From Candidatus Coatesiibacteriota bacterium (lineage in GTDB: Bacteria > B130-G9), in NCBI GenBank assembly GCA_016929465.1, contig JAFGIT010000203.1, positions 1 to 29,818 of the forward strand: 29,818 bases of DNA. Reading direction: 5' to 3'. A program made the translations under genes and the position numbers. Positions 1 through 8,334 of this stretch are shown piece after piece; the first letter of the stretch is position 1; the number at the start of each line of letters is the position of its first letter. The notes under the pieces are model-generated. The model did no database searches and was not told where the DNA came from. It saw nothing but the letters and a program-made list of their open reading frames with translations.

Positions 1-431
1 GAATGGTGCTCGACATCGCTCGCGCTTTCTTCCATGCCGACATCAATGGGGTCCTGCAGCCGCGCAGGCAGCGGCGTTTCTTCGCAATAGTCGATGGCTT
101 CATCGCAGGAGAAGGTAATGGACCCATGGCGCCGGGACCACGCCAGGAGGGGATTGTGATGGCGGGGCAGGATCCGGTTGCGTTGGATTGGACCGCTGCC
201 CAATTGATGGGTTTCGATCCACAGGCGATCAAGCTAATTGCAGGAGCAGCCGCACGGCACAGGCTTCCGATAGGGTCCTCAGAGAGGATCACACTCGAGA
301 CCAATTGCGTAGAATGGAAAGACGGGATAAGCCCGGAGCGCAGTTTGCGCTTTCTTCCGCCAAACTACTGGGATAGCATCGTAGCATGGAAAAAAGAGAA
401 TTCTGAGCCCAAACAGGACCAGGAGAATTGA
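1..431 (+). CDS. DUF362 domain protein, C-terminal part (runs in from left edge)
   Basis: The reading frame is open to the left edge, so only about the last 142 codons are present and the true start lies outside. The fragment carries the C-terminal DUF362 pattern: FAIVDGFIAGEGNGPMAPGPR, then IVMAGQDPVALDWTAAQLMGFDP. These match the family's conserved 'DG...GnGP' and 'ag.dpvavD...a.llGfdp' blocks. DUF362 proteins have no firmly assigned reaction; some members carry ferredoxin-type 4Fe-4S motifs, but none is in the visible part. The stop codon overlaps the TTG start of the next gene by 3 bases, so the two are almost certainly co-transcribed. DUF362 genes often sit beside CapK-like genes in polysaccharide clusters, which is a contextual hint only. 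The family call is strong; the function is unknown. Confidence 0.8.
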   Translation, partial: MVLDIARAFFHADINGVLQPRRQRRFFAIVDGFIAGEGNGPMAPGPRQEGIVMAGQDPVALDWTAAQLMGFDPQAIKLIAGAAARHRLPIGSSERITLETNCVEWKDGISPERSLRFLPPNYWDSIVAWKKENSEPKQDQEN

Positions 432-1744
432 TCGAGTTCAAGATTAGAGACTTCCTGTATCCGAGGCGGCTCATCTACTGGCGGTGGTTGCTCTCTCGGA
501 GCCAATATTATTCGAGGGAGCGTCTGCAAACGCTTCAGTGGAGGCTCTTCTCGAAGATGCTCGATCACTGCTTCGAGAACGTACCGCACTACCGCGAATT
601 GTTCAGAAAACACGGGCTTGATCGCGCTGATTTCTCGGGACTGGATGACCTTTCGAAGATACCGATACTATCCAAGGACTATCTATTAGAGCACCACGAT
701 GAGTTCAAAGCCGACAACTTCACAGAATTTCACCCCAAGGCAATCCATACGAGCGGGACGACTGGCTCTCCGCTAACTGTCTATTGGGATAGCGATTCGA
801 ACGTCGTCGAATTTACCAGTATATGGAGACATTTTTCATGGCTCGGTTACAGATTGGGCGAGCCATTCTTGGACATCCGCAGCGTCATACTGGATGCCGC
901 GGAGGGATACAAATGGAACTACAAGTGCAGGGGGCTCGAATTCTCGTCCGACATAATCGATGAGTCGAACATACGAAGATACGCGGACCTCCTTCGCAAG
1001 TATCGCGTGAAGCTATGGCGGGGGCATCCGGCGGCGATCAGCGCCTTTTGCCACATTCTTGCCGAGGCGGGGATCGAAGATGTAAAGCCCAAGTACGTCT
1101 TCACCGCATCCGAAGCGGTCCTCGATCACCAGCGAAAATCGATCGAGGACTGGACCGGAGTCCCTGTCTGTGACAATTACGGCCTCAAGGAGCATAATGT
1201 CCTGATCACCCAGTGCCCACAGGGCGGCTATCATGTTGCCATGGAGTACGGCATCGTAGAGATCGTCAAGGACGATGGAACGCCGGCCGGCCCGGGCGAA
1301 GAAGGCCGTATCGTGGCAACCGGCCTTCACAACAAAGCATTTCCACTGCTCCGCTATGACACGATGGACTATGCGACGAGGTCCGATGCCTATTGCCCCT
1401 GTGGCAGGACGCTGCCTCTTGTGGAAAATCTGACCGGCAGAATCGACGACCGTGTCCTGACAGCGGATGGAAGGTGGGTCTCCGGCCTGCACTTTGCCTT
1501 CTTCCTTCCGAAGGGTATCAGGCGAGCGCAGCTCCTGCAGAAGGAGGAATTGGGGCTCGATGTCTATCTCGTTCCCAACCGCGAGTTTGCCGAAGATACG
1601 GCGAAGCTGCTTACGGCTGACCTCAAGAAGAAGCTCGGGGACGCGATGGAGATTCGCATTCACATGGTCGAAGAGGTCCCCTATCGCTCTTGCGGCAAGT
1701 TCAAATTCGTCATCAATCAGATGGACAAGAAGCCGCCCAAGTAG
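428..1744 (+). CDS. CapK/PaaK-like adenylate-forming enzyme (phenylacetate-CoA ligase family)
   Basis: This 438-residue protein is full length for the CapK branch of the ANL adenylate-forming superfamily, whose members activate a carboxylate with ATP. Visible motifs are the phosphate-binding loop SGTTGSP (109-115), YGLKEH (251-256), the hinge region with PLLRYDT (306-312), a CPCGR element (323-327) and GRIDD (337-341). There is no signal peptide, so it should be cytosolic. The TTG start at 428 overlaps the preceding TGA. AGGAG at 421-425 is only two bases from the start, so coupling to the upstream gene probably drives translation. The family's conserved N-terminal segment (LQW...NVPHYRELF) begins near residue 35, so a slightly later start is possible. 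CapK relatives occur in capsule and polysaccharide clusters, but the substrate cannot be read from the sequence. A perfect hairpin begins one base after the stop. Confidence 0.88.
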   Translation: MIEFKIRDFLYPRRLIYWRWLLSRSQYYSRERLQTLQWRLFSKMLDHCFENVPHYRELFRKHGLDRADFSGLDDLSKIPILSKDYLLEHHDEFKADNFTEFHPKAIHTSGTTGSPLTVYWDSDSNVVEFTSIWRHFSWLGYRLGEPFLDIRSVILDAAEGYKWNYKCRGLEFSSDIIDESNIRRYADLLRKYRVKLWRGHPAAISAFCHILAEAGIEDVKPKYVFTASEAVLDHQRKSIEDWTGVPVCDNYGLKEHNVLITQCPQGGYHVAMEYGIVEIVKDDGTPAGPGEEGRIVATGLHNKAFPLLRYDTMDYATRSDAYCPCGRTLPLVENLTGRIDDRVLTADGRWVSGLHFAFFLPKGIRRAQLLQKEELGLDVYLVPNREFAEDTAKLLTADLKKKLGDAMEIRIHMVEEVPYRSCGKFKFVINQMDKKPPK

Positions 1745-1770
1745 GCGCCTTCTAACGCGATAGAAGGCGC
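1745..1770 (+). terminator. Perfect 10-bp hairpin just after the CapK-like gene
   Basis: GCGCCTTCTA (1745-1754) and TAGAAGGCGC (1761-1770) pair perfectly around a 6-base loop, starting at the base after the TAG stop. No T-run follows, so it may act as a 3'-end stabiliser or a non-canonical terminator rather than a classical intrinsic one. Confidence 0.5.
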
Positions 1771-1774
1771 AATA

Positions 1775-1809
1775 ACGCGCTCAACCTCTGTCGATTGAGC
1801 GGAGCGCGT
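1775..1809. terminator. Second hairpin region with two competing pairings
   Basis: CGCTCAA (1778-1784) can pair with TTGAGCG (1795-1801). Alternatively ACGCGCT (1775-1781) can pair with AGCGCGT (1803-1809). The two registers share bases, so they compete. The element lies between the ends of the converging CapK-like gene and the small membrane protein gene, and probably serves as 3'-end structure for one or both. Confidence 0.35.
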
Positions 1810-1826
1810 AAGTGAAGATGCCAGAA

Positions 1827-2093
1827 TCAGCTGGCAAAATAGCGATAATAGATGAAGAGAAGTATCCCGATAGCCGTCGCAAGCACGGCGTAGGCATAGA
1901 AGACTGACAGACTTCGATGAAAAAAGGTCAGAATGTACATGCCGATTATTAAACCGATCCCGACCGCGAAAATCGACGCGAAGACTCTTATCTCCCGCGG
2001 ACGTAATTTCAGCAGATAAACCAGGGCAAAGACACCGACGCATACAGCCAGGACCAGGATTATGAATTTGAAATCAAAGAACATCTCCATCAT
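1827..2093 (-). CDS. Small membrane protein, three predicted helices, unknown function
   Basis: I do not recognise a family. From ATG 2093 the product is about 88 residues with three hydrophobic stretches: FIILVLAVCVGVFALVYLL, then IFAVGIGLIIGMYILTFF after a charged LRPREIRVF loop, then FYAYAVLATAIGILLFIYY. This spacing fits a three-pass inner-membrane protein with no soluble domain. The frame can be extended to a TTG at 2111, and further ATG codons lie at 2090 and 2084. I chose 2093 as the first ATG, with a purine-rich GGAAG about 8 bases upstream, but the start is uncertain. Its stop faces the CapK-like gene. It stands alone, with a 250-bp gap to csrA on the same strand. The continuous hydrophobic pattern makes a real gene likely. 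Confidence 0.6.
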   Translation of the reverse strand: MMEMFFDFKFIILVLAVCVGVFALVYLLKLRPREIRVFASIFAVGIGLIIGMYILTFFHRSLSVFYAYAVLATAIGILLFIYYRYFAS

Positions 2094-2343
2094 CGCAGAC
2101 ACTTCCGCCAACCGTTCTTAATGCTTGCCAAAAAGAGCAAATAATTCTCTTGATTTGAATATCTCAACTGCAATATTACACAGCGGTCAGGTCGCGTCAA
2201 GGGTCTGCTTCAAGCGGGGCCAGCTAATGGCAGGTTTGCTCGAGCCTGGGATTCAGCAGGATGAGAATTCGACTGAGATCGTCCCAGTCTCGGATGTCAC
2301 GCAGTTTTGACACAACCCGAATCTCCCCGTTCGGGATCAAGCC

Positions 2344-2362
2344 CTGAGAAAAGAATTCTCAG
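2344..2362 (-). terminator. Hairpin downstream of csrA
   Basis: CTGAGAA (2344-2350) and TTCTCAG (2356-2362) form a 7-bp stem with a 5-base loop, about 18 bases beyond the csrA stop. It is AT-containing and has no clear T-run, so it is only a candidate 3' end for the fliW-csrA transcript. Confidence 0.35.
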
Positions 2363-2379
2363 CGATATCTGAAGATAGC

Positions 2380-2613
2380 CTAGTCTTTTTTCTGAGTTCC
2401 GAGCTTGGGCAACTTGATGGGTTGCTTCAAGGAGAGCTTGGCAGCGATATTCTCCCGCAATATCGCCTCATAGACCTCCTTCCTGTGGACGCTCAATTCC
2501 CTGGGCGCGGAAATCCCGATTCTAACCTCGTTGGCATTTATATCGACGACCATGATCTCTATGTCGTCGCCTATGATAATGCTCTCATCGCGCTTCCTGG
2601 TTAATACCAGCAT
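2380..2613 (-). CDS. csrA: Carbon storage regulator CsrA (RsmA)
   Basis: CsrA is a small dimeric RNA-binding protein that binds GGA motifs in mRNA leaders and controls translation or decay; in many non-gammaproteobacterial lineages it represses flagellin. From ATG 2613 the product is 77 residues, [20 protein letters not shown]..., matching the family from residue 1, so the longer frame starting at 2649 is not the gene. The RNA-contacting Leu4 and Arg44 (SVHRKE) are present, as is the [10 protein letters not shown] core. A basic tail of about 17 residues ([11 protein letters not shown]) extends beyond the compact core. Its ATG overlaps the fliW stop as TGATG, and I see no strong ribosome site of its own. 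Translation is therefore probably coupled to fliW, its protein antagonist. Confidence 0.96.
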   Translation of the reverse strand: MLVLTRKRDESIIIGDDIEIMVVDINANEVRIGISAPRELSVHRKEVYEAILRENIAAKLSLKQPIKLPKLGTQKKD

Positions 2614-3071
2614 CAGCAGCCCGGATCTGCGTCGGGCAAGACCGGACATTTCACTGGTAGAGAGTTGTCCTCGAGAACCACTTGCCTTCCGAGACGTTCC
2701 TTTGAATTGATGATGATTGGTGCCCTGAGATTCATTCTCATTTTACTTGGGTCCTCTGGCACTACTACAATGGCAAAGACAACACCCTCGGAAGCACTCG
2801 TCAGGTTAAGCTTGCTAGCCGCAGAGGCCGGCAGCTCGACCACGTAGTCCGACCTAACGCAGACGGGATTAATCAGGAGGAATACCAGATTATCCTCATC
2901 AATGGATTGAAGCCAGACAAACGGGCTGTCCGCCTCGTGTGGCACCAGAATATACCTGGATGATTTCGGAAAGCCGAGTATGCCTTCCTCGAATCTGATG
3001 ATATCCTCGTCCCTATAGGTCACAGGCCCCGACGGGCTTGCTTCCTTGTCAATTCTGGTGTCCTTATCCAT
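2613..3071 (-). CDS. fliW: Flagellar assembly factor FliW (CsrA antagonist)
   Basis: FliW binds CsrA non-competitively and is titrated by free flagellin, forming the flagellin-FliW-CsrA switch known from Bacillus and Campylobacter. The sequence shows the family hallmarks: [19 protein letters not shown] near the N-terminus, the [19 protein letters not shown] block, and the [34 protein letters not shown] segment. I place the start at ATG 3071 (152 residues) because GGAG lies six bases upstream. The frame extends to TTG 3098 without a ribosome site. The last codons overlap csrA by one base. No flagellin or hook gene is nearby; a weak sigma-28-like promoter lies just upstream. Confidence 0.95.
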   Translation of the reverse strand: MDKDTRIDKEASPSGPVTYRDEDIIRFEEGILGFPKSSRYILVPHEADSPFVWLQSIDEDNLVFLLINPVCVRSDYVVELPASAASKLNLTSASEGVVFAIVVVPEDPSKMRMNLRAPIIINSKERLGRQVVLEDNSLPVKCPVLPDADPGC

Positions 3072-3123
3072 TTTGTCTCCACGATAGGTCAGGTTCAATA
3101 GATAGACGATCTCCCTGATGGCC

Positions 3124-3151
3124 TTATCGTGTCACACTCTCGCCATGTTTA
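3124..3151 (-). promoter_or_regulatory. Possible sigma-28-like promoter for fliW-csrA
   Basis: On the minus strand TAAA (3148-3151) is followed after 16 bases by CACGATAA (3124-3131). The flagellar sigma factor consensus is TAAA-N15-GCCGATAA, so the -10 matches at six of eight positions and the spacer is one base long. It fits inside the short gap between the carbamoyltransferase and fliW, about 50 bases before the fliW ATG. The match is weak and could be chance. Confidence 0.3.
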
Positions 3152-3153
3152 GA

Positions 3154-4866
3154 TTAATCTTGCTCAAGTAGTCTATCCAGGGCTTCGCGGCTCTTCGCCA
3201 CAACGAAATCCCCGATGAAGAGAAAATCCATATCGGTATTTAAGAAGGACTTAACCGCGTCCTTGGGGTAGCAGACTATCGGGTCGCCTTTCTCATTGAA
3301 CGAAGTATTCAGCACCATCGGTATCCCGGTGAGCTCCTTGAACTTCGCGATCAGCTCGCGATAACGTCCGGGCAAATCCTTCGCGATCGTCTGCACCCTC
3401 GCGCTGCCATCCACGTGTCTGACGGAAGGCACCTTGTCTCCCATGCCGTCCTTGAATCTAAAGTTCAGCGTCATGAACGGACTCGGGAATGGATCCTCGA
3501 ACCAATCGGGAAGGTCCTCCTCCAGCACCGAGGGGGCGAGCGGCCTCCAGAGCGCTCTCGTCTTCACCACGTTCACGCGGTCCTTCATGTCGGGCGTGGC
3601 AGGACTTGCAAGGATGCTTCGCGTCCCGAGAGCCCGAGGGCCAAACTCCATCCTTCCCTGGAACCAGCCAATGATTTTGTTTCTGGCTAGCGCTCTCGCG
3701 GCAATCGAGACGACATCATCTCGCTTCTCATAGATCATTCCTTTGAGCGCGGGCTCGATCCCCTCATTGATGTACTCGTTGCCGTAGAAACAATGCCTCA
3801 TCTCTTCCTCGAAATCATAGCCGAGCTTCTCCAGGGCAAGGACCGCGGCACCGAGAGATGAACCCATATCCATCGCACCTGGCTGAATGAAGATATTCTC
3901 CACAAACGGGAGATCCAGGATTCTGCGATTCATGGGGCAGTTCAGTGCTACACCACCTGCCAGGCAGATGTTCTTGCACCCGGTCTCTTTGTGGACGGCC
4001 TTTGCCAGCTCGCATCCGGCTCGCTCCAGCAGTTCCTGAAGCGTTGCGGCGATATTTTTGTGAACCTGGTCTATAGGATCGTTACCGCGGCGCGCGTACT
4101 TCGCGAGCTTCCTCAAAGCGAGGAGATTTACTCGATAGTCGCCATCCTTTATCTCCAGGATGTCCTCGAATCTGGTGTCGTATTCTCCGTAAGCAGAAAG
4201 ACCCATCGTCTTCCCGACCTCAAAATTGAAGAATCCCAGAACGCCGCTTACAGTCCTGTAGATCTTTCCGAGCGACTGGAAAGACGGGTACTTCCTGATT
4301 GCGCGGAGTTTTGAGTCGTGACCATGCCATAGCGATGTTGGCGTGTCCTCGGACAGACCGTCCGCAACGATGATGCCCGCATCGTCAAAGCCCGAGACGT
4401 GGAACGCGCTCGCAGCGTGGCACAGGTGATGATTGAAGAAGAATACTCTCTTGAAACGAGTCCTCAGTTCCTTCAGGAAATTCCGACGCGAGAAGAGATA
4501 TGACGGTATTGCTGCATTCAACAGCTCCATCCCGACATCCTTCTCGGTAAATCGGTTGCGCATCGTCAATCCGAGAGGCGTCTTCAGGATGCTCTGCCAG
4601 ATAGTGTCATACAGCATCTTCAGCACTTGCAGGAAGTTGACATCGAACGAAATGCCTACAGCGTCAATGTCTGAATCCCTGAGGCCGTACGTCTCGAGAC
4701 ACCAGTCGATTGACATCTTAGGTGCGCCGCCCCCCAGCAGAAAGCCAGATATCTGCTTAATTCGAGTCAGACGTTCCTCCTCCATGAGCGCGATGACCTT
4801 ATTCTCATCGAGCAGGGCAACCGCCGTGTCATGGAGAATCTCATTTATACCAAGTACATATACCAT
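3154..4866 (-). CDS. Carbamoyltransferase, NodU/CmcH/TobZ family
   Basis: This 570-residue protein is full length. The family transfers a carbamoyl group from carbamoyl phosphate, through carbamoyl-adenylate, to a hydroxyl on a sugar, antibiotic or lipo-oligosaccharide. The N-terminal Kae1/YrdC-like part begins VLGINEILHDTAVALL and contains FNHHLCHAASAF (His146, His147, His150), VADGLSEDTPTS and CLAGGVALNCPMN (301-313). The C-terminal domain has GRMEFGPRALGTRSILASP (404-422), the LWRPLAPSVLEED block and PMVLNTSFNEKGDPIV. The ATG at 4866 has GAGG seven bases upstream. It is followed by fliW with an 82-bp gap that may hold a separate promoter. With a GT39-type enzyme and CapK-like enzyme nearby, a glycan acceptor is a reasonable inference; the acceptor itself cannot be read. 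Confidence 0.93.
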   Translation of the reverse strand: MVYVLGINEILHDTAVALLDENKVIALMEEERLTRIKQISGFLLGGGAPKMSIDWCLETYGLRDSDIDAVGISFDVNFLQVLKMLYDTIWQSILKTPLGLTMRNRFTEKDVGMELLNAAIPSYLFSRRNFLKELRTRFKRVFFFNHHLCHAASAFHVSGFDDAGIIVADGLSEDTPTSLWHGHDSKLRAIRKYPSFQSLGKIYRTVSGVLGFFNFEVGKTMGLSAYGEYDTRFEDILEIKDGDYRVNLLALRKLAKYARRGNDPIDQVHKNIAATLQELLERAGCELAKAVHKETGCKNICLAGGVALNCPMNRRILDLPFVENIFIQPGAMDMGSSLGAAVLALEKLGYDFEEEMRHCFYGNEYINEGIEPALKGMIYEKRDDVVSIAARALARNKIIGWFQGRMEFGPRALGTRSILASPATPDMKDRVNVVKTRALWRPLAPSVLEEDLPDWFEDPFPSPFMTLNFRFKDGMGDKVPSVRHVDGSARVQTIAKDLPGRYRELIAKFKELTGIPMVLNTSFNEKGDPIVCYPKDAVKSFLNTDMDFLFIGDFVVAKSREALDRLLEQD

Positions 4867-5178
4867 TCATTAACCTCTAAAATTGCCTCCGAAAAGAGCC
4901 GGTAATCTCAATAAAGTCGTGCTCGAGATCACGAGCAAATCGAAAAATGCCAGATGTACTGCAAGTGATCAACAATAAAGGTCGAATAATGCCCTCATCG
5001 CCCGGACTTGCCGAATGTCAACGAGTAATTCCGACTTTGTGCCTCGGGCTTAATATGACGATATTGTGGAAAATGCTGACGATAATCCGAAGGGGATTCG
5101 GGCATCTCAGAGTACCTGGACCAATGAAACGTGCCTTTCAAAGCACGGCCTATTACGTCGATGGCAAATAAGAACTCA
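4867..5178. other. Divergent intergenic stretch without a gene
   Basis: This gap separates the carbamoyltransferase (-) from DUF885 (+). A 74-codon open frame (4947-5171, +) has no recognisable features and I do not call it. There are two small dyads: TGCTCG/CGAGCA around AGATCA (4920-4937), which could be an operator or leader hairpin for the carbamoyltransferase, and CGTGC/GCACG (5130-5147). I see no convincing minus-strand promoter. Confidence 0.4.
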
Positions 5179-5207
5179 TTGACAAGAGCACGGAAGCTAC
5201 CTAACTT
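5179..5207 (+). promoter_or_regulatory. Sigma-70-like promoter for the DUF885 gene
   Basis: TTGACA (5179-5184), a 17-base spacer, then TAACTT (5202-5207). The -35 is perfect, and the -10 keeps the three most conserved positions (T, A, final T). The predicted start is near 5214, giving a leader of about 38 bases that contains the palindromic ribosome site. Confidence 0.55.
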
Positions 5208-5234
5208 GGATTTGCACACTAAATTGATGGAAAC

Positions 5235-5247
5235 TCTCCTTAGGAGA
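5235..5247 (+). promoter_or_regulatory. Palindromic ribosome-binding site of the DUF885 gene
   Basis: TCTCCT-T-AGGAGA is a perfect 13-base palindrome whose right arm is the Shine-Dalgarno sequence AGGAGA, four bases from ATG 5252. The arm complementary to the SD lies directly beside it. A one-base loop cannot form, so a real fold would open the central pairs. Confidence 0.5.
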
Positions 5248-5251
5248 AGCG

Positions 5252-6871
5252 ATGGACACATTTAAGCGATTAAGCGAGCAAATTACAGGGTTCCTCCTTG
5301 ACTGTCATCCGGTGGGGGCCACGCAAATGGGCCTACACGACAGGGACGGCGAGCTTGATGACATGAGCCGTCAGGCCATCGAGGACAAGATTGGAAGGAT
5401 TCGTGGCTTTATAACGGAGCTCGAAAAGATCGACAAATCGCAGCTCTCACTCAATGAAAGAGTGGACCTCGATGTGGTGAAGGCTGATTTCGAGCTCACG
5501 ATTAGAATGCACGAGCAAATCGACAATCCCTCGATAAACCCTACCATTTATCCTGCGCTCGGCATCTATGGCGTCCATTCTCTCTTCTCGCGAATTTCGA
5601 GCCCCGATGAGAGTAGGATCGCGGCTGGAACAGAGCGGCTTCGGAAATTCAGGCTTCTCCTTAGACAGGGCAAGGAAAACCTGAAGAGACCACCCAGGAT
5701 CTTCACAGAGATAGCGCTGGATCAAATAAAGGGCAGCTGCGGCTTTCTGATGAATTCGATCCCGAAGATAGCAGAGAAGGCGTCAAAGGGCGGTGAAGAG
5801 CTTCTCGCTGCGAACGACGATGCAATAGAGGCTCTGACCGATTACAGGTCATTCCTCGAGGAGGAAATTCTGCCGAGGTCTGATGGCGAGTTCGCAATCG
5901 GGCGAGACCTATTCGAGCTTAAACTGAGGTTGGGCCACTTCCTCGATCTCGACCTCGACACTCTGCTCGAGATCGGAAAGGAAACGCTTGCCAGGACCAA
6001 GGACGCACTTGCGGCAGCTGCAGCCAATATCGACAGCACCAAGAGCTGGCAGGATGTCGTGGAGAATATCAAATCGGAGCACCCACCAGCCGATGAGTTG
6101 AAGGAGACCTATCAGCGCTATATGCAGCAGGCAAAGCAGTTCGTCATCGATAAGGGCCTGGTTGATATCCCTGATGGCGAGGAGCTGCGTGTCATCGATA
6201 CGCCGGAGCCGTGGCGGCCAATCATTCCCTACGCGGCCTACAACATGCCCGGTCCTTACGAGAAGGAGCAGGTGGGCCTGTTCTATGTGACCCCAGTAGG
6301 CCAAGATATTTCCGCTGAAGCACAGGAGATGATACTCAGGGACCATTCGATACCGAACATTAAGGTGGTCGCCCTCCACGAGGCCTACCCCGGGCATCAC
6401 CTCCAACTCGTTTGTGCGAATAAATGGCCGGATATGCTGAGACATTTCTTCCATAATACCGTCTTCGTCGAGGGCTGGGCGCTTTACTGCGAGGAGCTCA
6501 TGCGTGAGCAGGGCTTCCTCTCGGATACCAAGAGCCTTATCCTTCAGCTGAAAGCGCAGCTCTGGCGCGCATGCCGCGTGGTCATCGATGCATCTATACA
6601 CACGAAGCAGATGTCCTACGAAGACGGAGTCAAGTTCCTCATGGATGAAGCGCTCCTTGCAAAGCCGAATGCGATCGCCGAGGTCAGACGATACACGACA
6701 ACCCCCACACAGCCGTTGAGCTACCTTATCGGCAAAGCCGAAATACTGAAGCTCAAGAAGAGAGTTGAGAGTGAAATGGGGCCCAAATTCAACTTACGCG
6801 AATTCCACAATAGACTGATAAGTTTCGGCTCGCTGCCGACCAAGTTCATAGCCGAATTGATTCTTCAATGA
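5252..6871 (+). CDS. DUF885 family putative metallopeptidase
   Basis: This 539-residue protein belongs to the DUF885 group, widespread bacterial proteins thought to be zinc carboxypeptidase-like enzymes. The signature HEAYPGHH is at 376-383, where His376, Glu377 and the GHH histidines form the presumed zinc site. FVEGWALYCEELM (405-417) probably supplies a further acidic ligand. The rest is largely helical, beginning with an N-terminal segment containing the family-like DCHPVGATQMGLHD motif. There is no signal peptide or membrane segment, so it is probably cytosolic, unlike the many exported relatives. ATG 5252 is preceded by AGGAG. The GT39-type gene starts 67 bases later and may be co-transcribed. 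The family is clear; the substrate is unknown. Confidence 0.9.
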   Translation: MDTFKRLSEQITGFLLDCHPVGATQMGLHDRDGELDDMSRQAIEDKIGRIRGFITELEKIDKSQLSLNERVDLDVVKADFELTIRMHEQIDNPSINPTIYPALGIYGVHSLFSRISSPDESRIAAGTERLRKFRLLLRQGKENLKRPPRIFTEIALDQIKGSCGFLMNSIPKIAEKASKGGEELLAANDDAIEALTDYRSFLEEEILPRSDGEFAIGRDLFELKLRLGHFLDLDLDTLLEIGKETLARTKDALAAAAANIDSTKSWQDVVENIKSEHPPADELKETYQRYMQQAKQFVIDKGLVDIPDGEELRVIDTPEPWRPIIPYAAYNMPGPYEKEQVGLFYVTPVGQDISAEAQEMILRDHSIPNIKVVALHEAYPGHHLQLVCANKWPDMLRHFFHNTVFVEGWALYCEELMREQGFLSDTKSLILQLKAQLWRACRVVIDASIHTKQMSYEDGVKFLMDEALLAKPNAIAEVRRYTTTPTQPLSYLIGKAEILKLKKRVESEMGPKFNLREFHNRLISFGSLPTKFIAELILQ

Positions 6872-6938
6872 TCAGGGCTTTCGTCTGCATCGATGGCCCC
6901 CATCCTGACCGGACGGCGGCCGTCACCGGAGGCTCAAA

Positions 6939-8315
6939 TTGACGAACTACATCAAGGACAGACGGATCGTCTGGCTCTTCGTTGCCGCCCTCGTCGTGCG
7001 ACTCTTCCTGGTCTTCATCCACACAGACGTAAAACTGGTCCACGAGATGAACGGATATAATTACGCCGCCCGATCGATGCTGGCAGGCAAGGGCTTTGTC
7101 TGCGTAGAGGACCGCGGCTACAGGGCATTTCTCCCGCCGGGGTACTCGTTCTTCCAGGCTGGCATATATTGGCTCTTCGGCCACAGCCTATTTGCGGCAC
7201 GGTTCATCCAGGCGATACTGGGCGCACTCACGGTCGTATTCACGTACATACTCGCGAGATACATGTTCGAAGACAAGGTAGCCATGCTCGGCGCGTGGAT
7301 ACTAGCATTCTACCCTCAGTCCGTGCAATTCGCCGATCTGATGCAGACCGAGACCGTCTTTTTGTTCTTCTTCATGCTCGCGATGATCTTCTTCTTTCAA
7401 TCGCTCGAGAGCGCCGATTGGAGGGCAATTCTTACCGCAGGCATTCTTCTGGGTATCTCCGCTCTCGTTCGAAGCATTATCATGTTCTACGTACCGCTCA
7501 TAATCGGTTTCCTCATCATCTTCAAGCGCGACCGCAGGATGATAAAAACCACCGTAATAGTCTTGCTCTTAATGGCTGCTGTCATCCTTCCCTGGACGAT
7601 CCGCAACTATGTCTTGCTCGATGCCTTTATCCCCATCAACACAAAGGCCGGATGGGATTTTTTCCAGCACAACCACTCGGATATGTATTACATAATGCGC
7701 AACCTGTCGGATGAGCCCGGCGAGGACGAGGCGGATAGGCTGGCTATGGACGAGAATGGGCATACGGACGAGGTCAAGCTGAGCCAGGTGTGCCAGAAAC
7801 TGGCCCTAAAGTGGATGTACGAACATCCACTCCTTTTTGTCTTCAAGGGCATCAGAATGCAGTGGAATTTGTATTCGATGGAAAGGACCTTCTTCGTGAA
7901 TCTGCGCCAGGGCTATTACGGAAATGTCCCCAAGTGGATGCTATTCATTGCCGGCCCATATATGGGATTGCCCTTCCTGCTCCTGCTGCCGCTCTCCGTG
8001 ATTGGCTTCGTCTATATGAGAAAGGACAATCTCTATTTGCAGATTATCCTGGTACTATTCGGCTACTTCAGCGCAATCGCATTCATGGCGTTCATGTTCT
8101 ACCGGCAGCGCTATCCACTCCTGCCGTTCTTGTGCTGTTTTGCGGCATACGCGATCCTGAAGAGGAAGGAGATCTTCGCCGACATCAAAAGCGCTCTTTC
8201 TGACCGATCAGCAAAGAAAAGGGCGATTATCGCATCCTCGCTGATCATATTCTTCGCGGTCGGCTGGCTCATCGATATAGGGATGAGCGTCGCGACCCTG
8301 CTCGATACTTTTTGA
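6939..8315 (+). CDS. Membrane glycosyltransferase, GT39/ArnT-PMT-like
   Basis: This 458-residue polytopic membrane protein has the layout of the GT39/PMT_2 group, which transfers sugars from polyprenyl-phosphate donors on the outer face of the inner membrane. The first helix (VWLFVAALVVRLFLVFI) leads to an outward loop with VKLVHEMNGYNYAARSMLAGKGF and the family-like LPPGYSFF (65-72). About eight to ten further helices follow, ending with a short extracytoplasmic tail. Asp30/Glu36 in the first loop occupy the area of the catalytic acidic residue of ArnT-like enzymes. The start is a TTG at 6939, supported by GGAGG six bases upstream; no ATG fits. It converges on the beta-helix gene with a 19-bp gap. 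The acceptor (lipid A, protein or glycan) cannot be decided. Confidence 0.85.
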   Translation: MTNYIKDRRIVWLFVAALVVRLFLVFIHTDVKLVHEMNGYNYAARSMLAGKGFVCVEDRGYRAFLPPGYSFFQAGIYWLFGHSLFAARFIQAILGALTVVFTYILARYMFEDKVAMLGAWILAFYPQSVQFADLMQTETVFLFFFMLAMIFFFQSLESADWRAILTAGILLGISALVRSIIMFYVPLIIGFLIIFKRDRRMIKTTVIVLLLMAAVILPWTIRNYVLLDAFIPINTKAGWDFFQHNHSDMYYIMRNLSDEPGEDEADRLAMDENGHTDEVKLSQVCQKLALKWMYEHPLLFVFKGIRMQWNLYSMERTFFVNLRQGYYGNVPKWMLFIAGPYMGLPFLLLLPLSVIGFVYMRKDNLYLQIILVLFGYFSAIAFMAFMFYRQRYPLLPFLCCFAAYAILKRKEIFADIKSALSDRSAKKRAIIASSLIIFFAVGWLIDIGMSVATLLDTF

Positions 8316-8334
8316 GGCCCCCGCAACTTCCGCA

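Noticed and set aside
2125-2310. 61-codon open frame upstream of the small membrane protein gene
   Set aside because: No ribosome site and no recognisable pattern.
4947-5171. 74-codon open frame between the carbamoyltransferase and DUF885 genes
   Set aside because: No domain, weak start context and mixed composition; more likely intergenic.
5909-6601. 230-codon minus-strand frame
   Set aside because: Shadow of the DUF885 gene, which carries the HEAYPGHH motif in the other strand.
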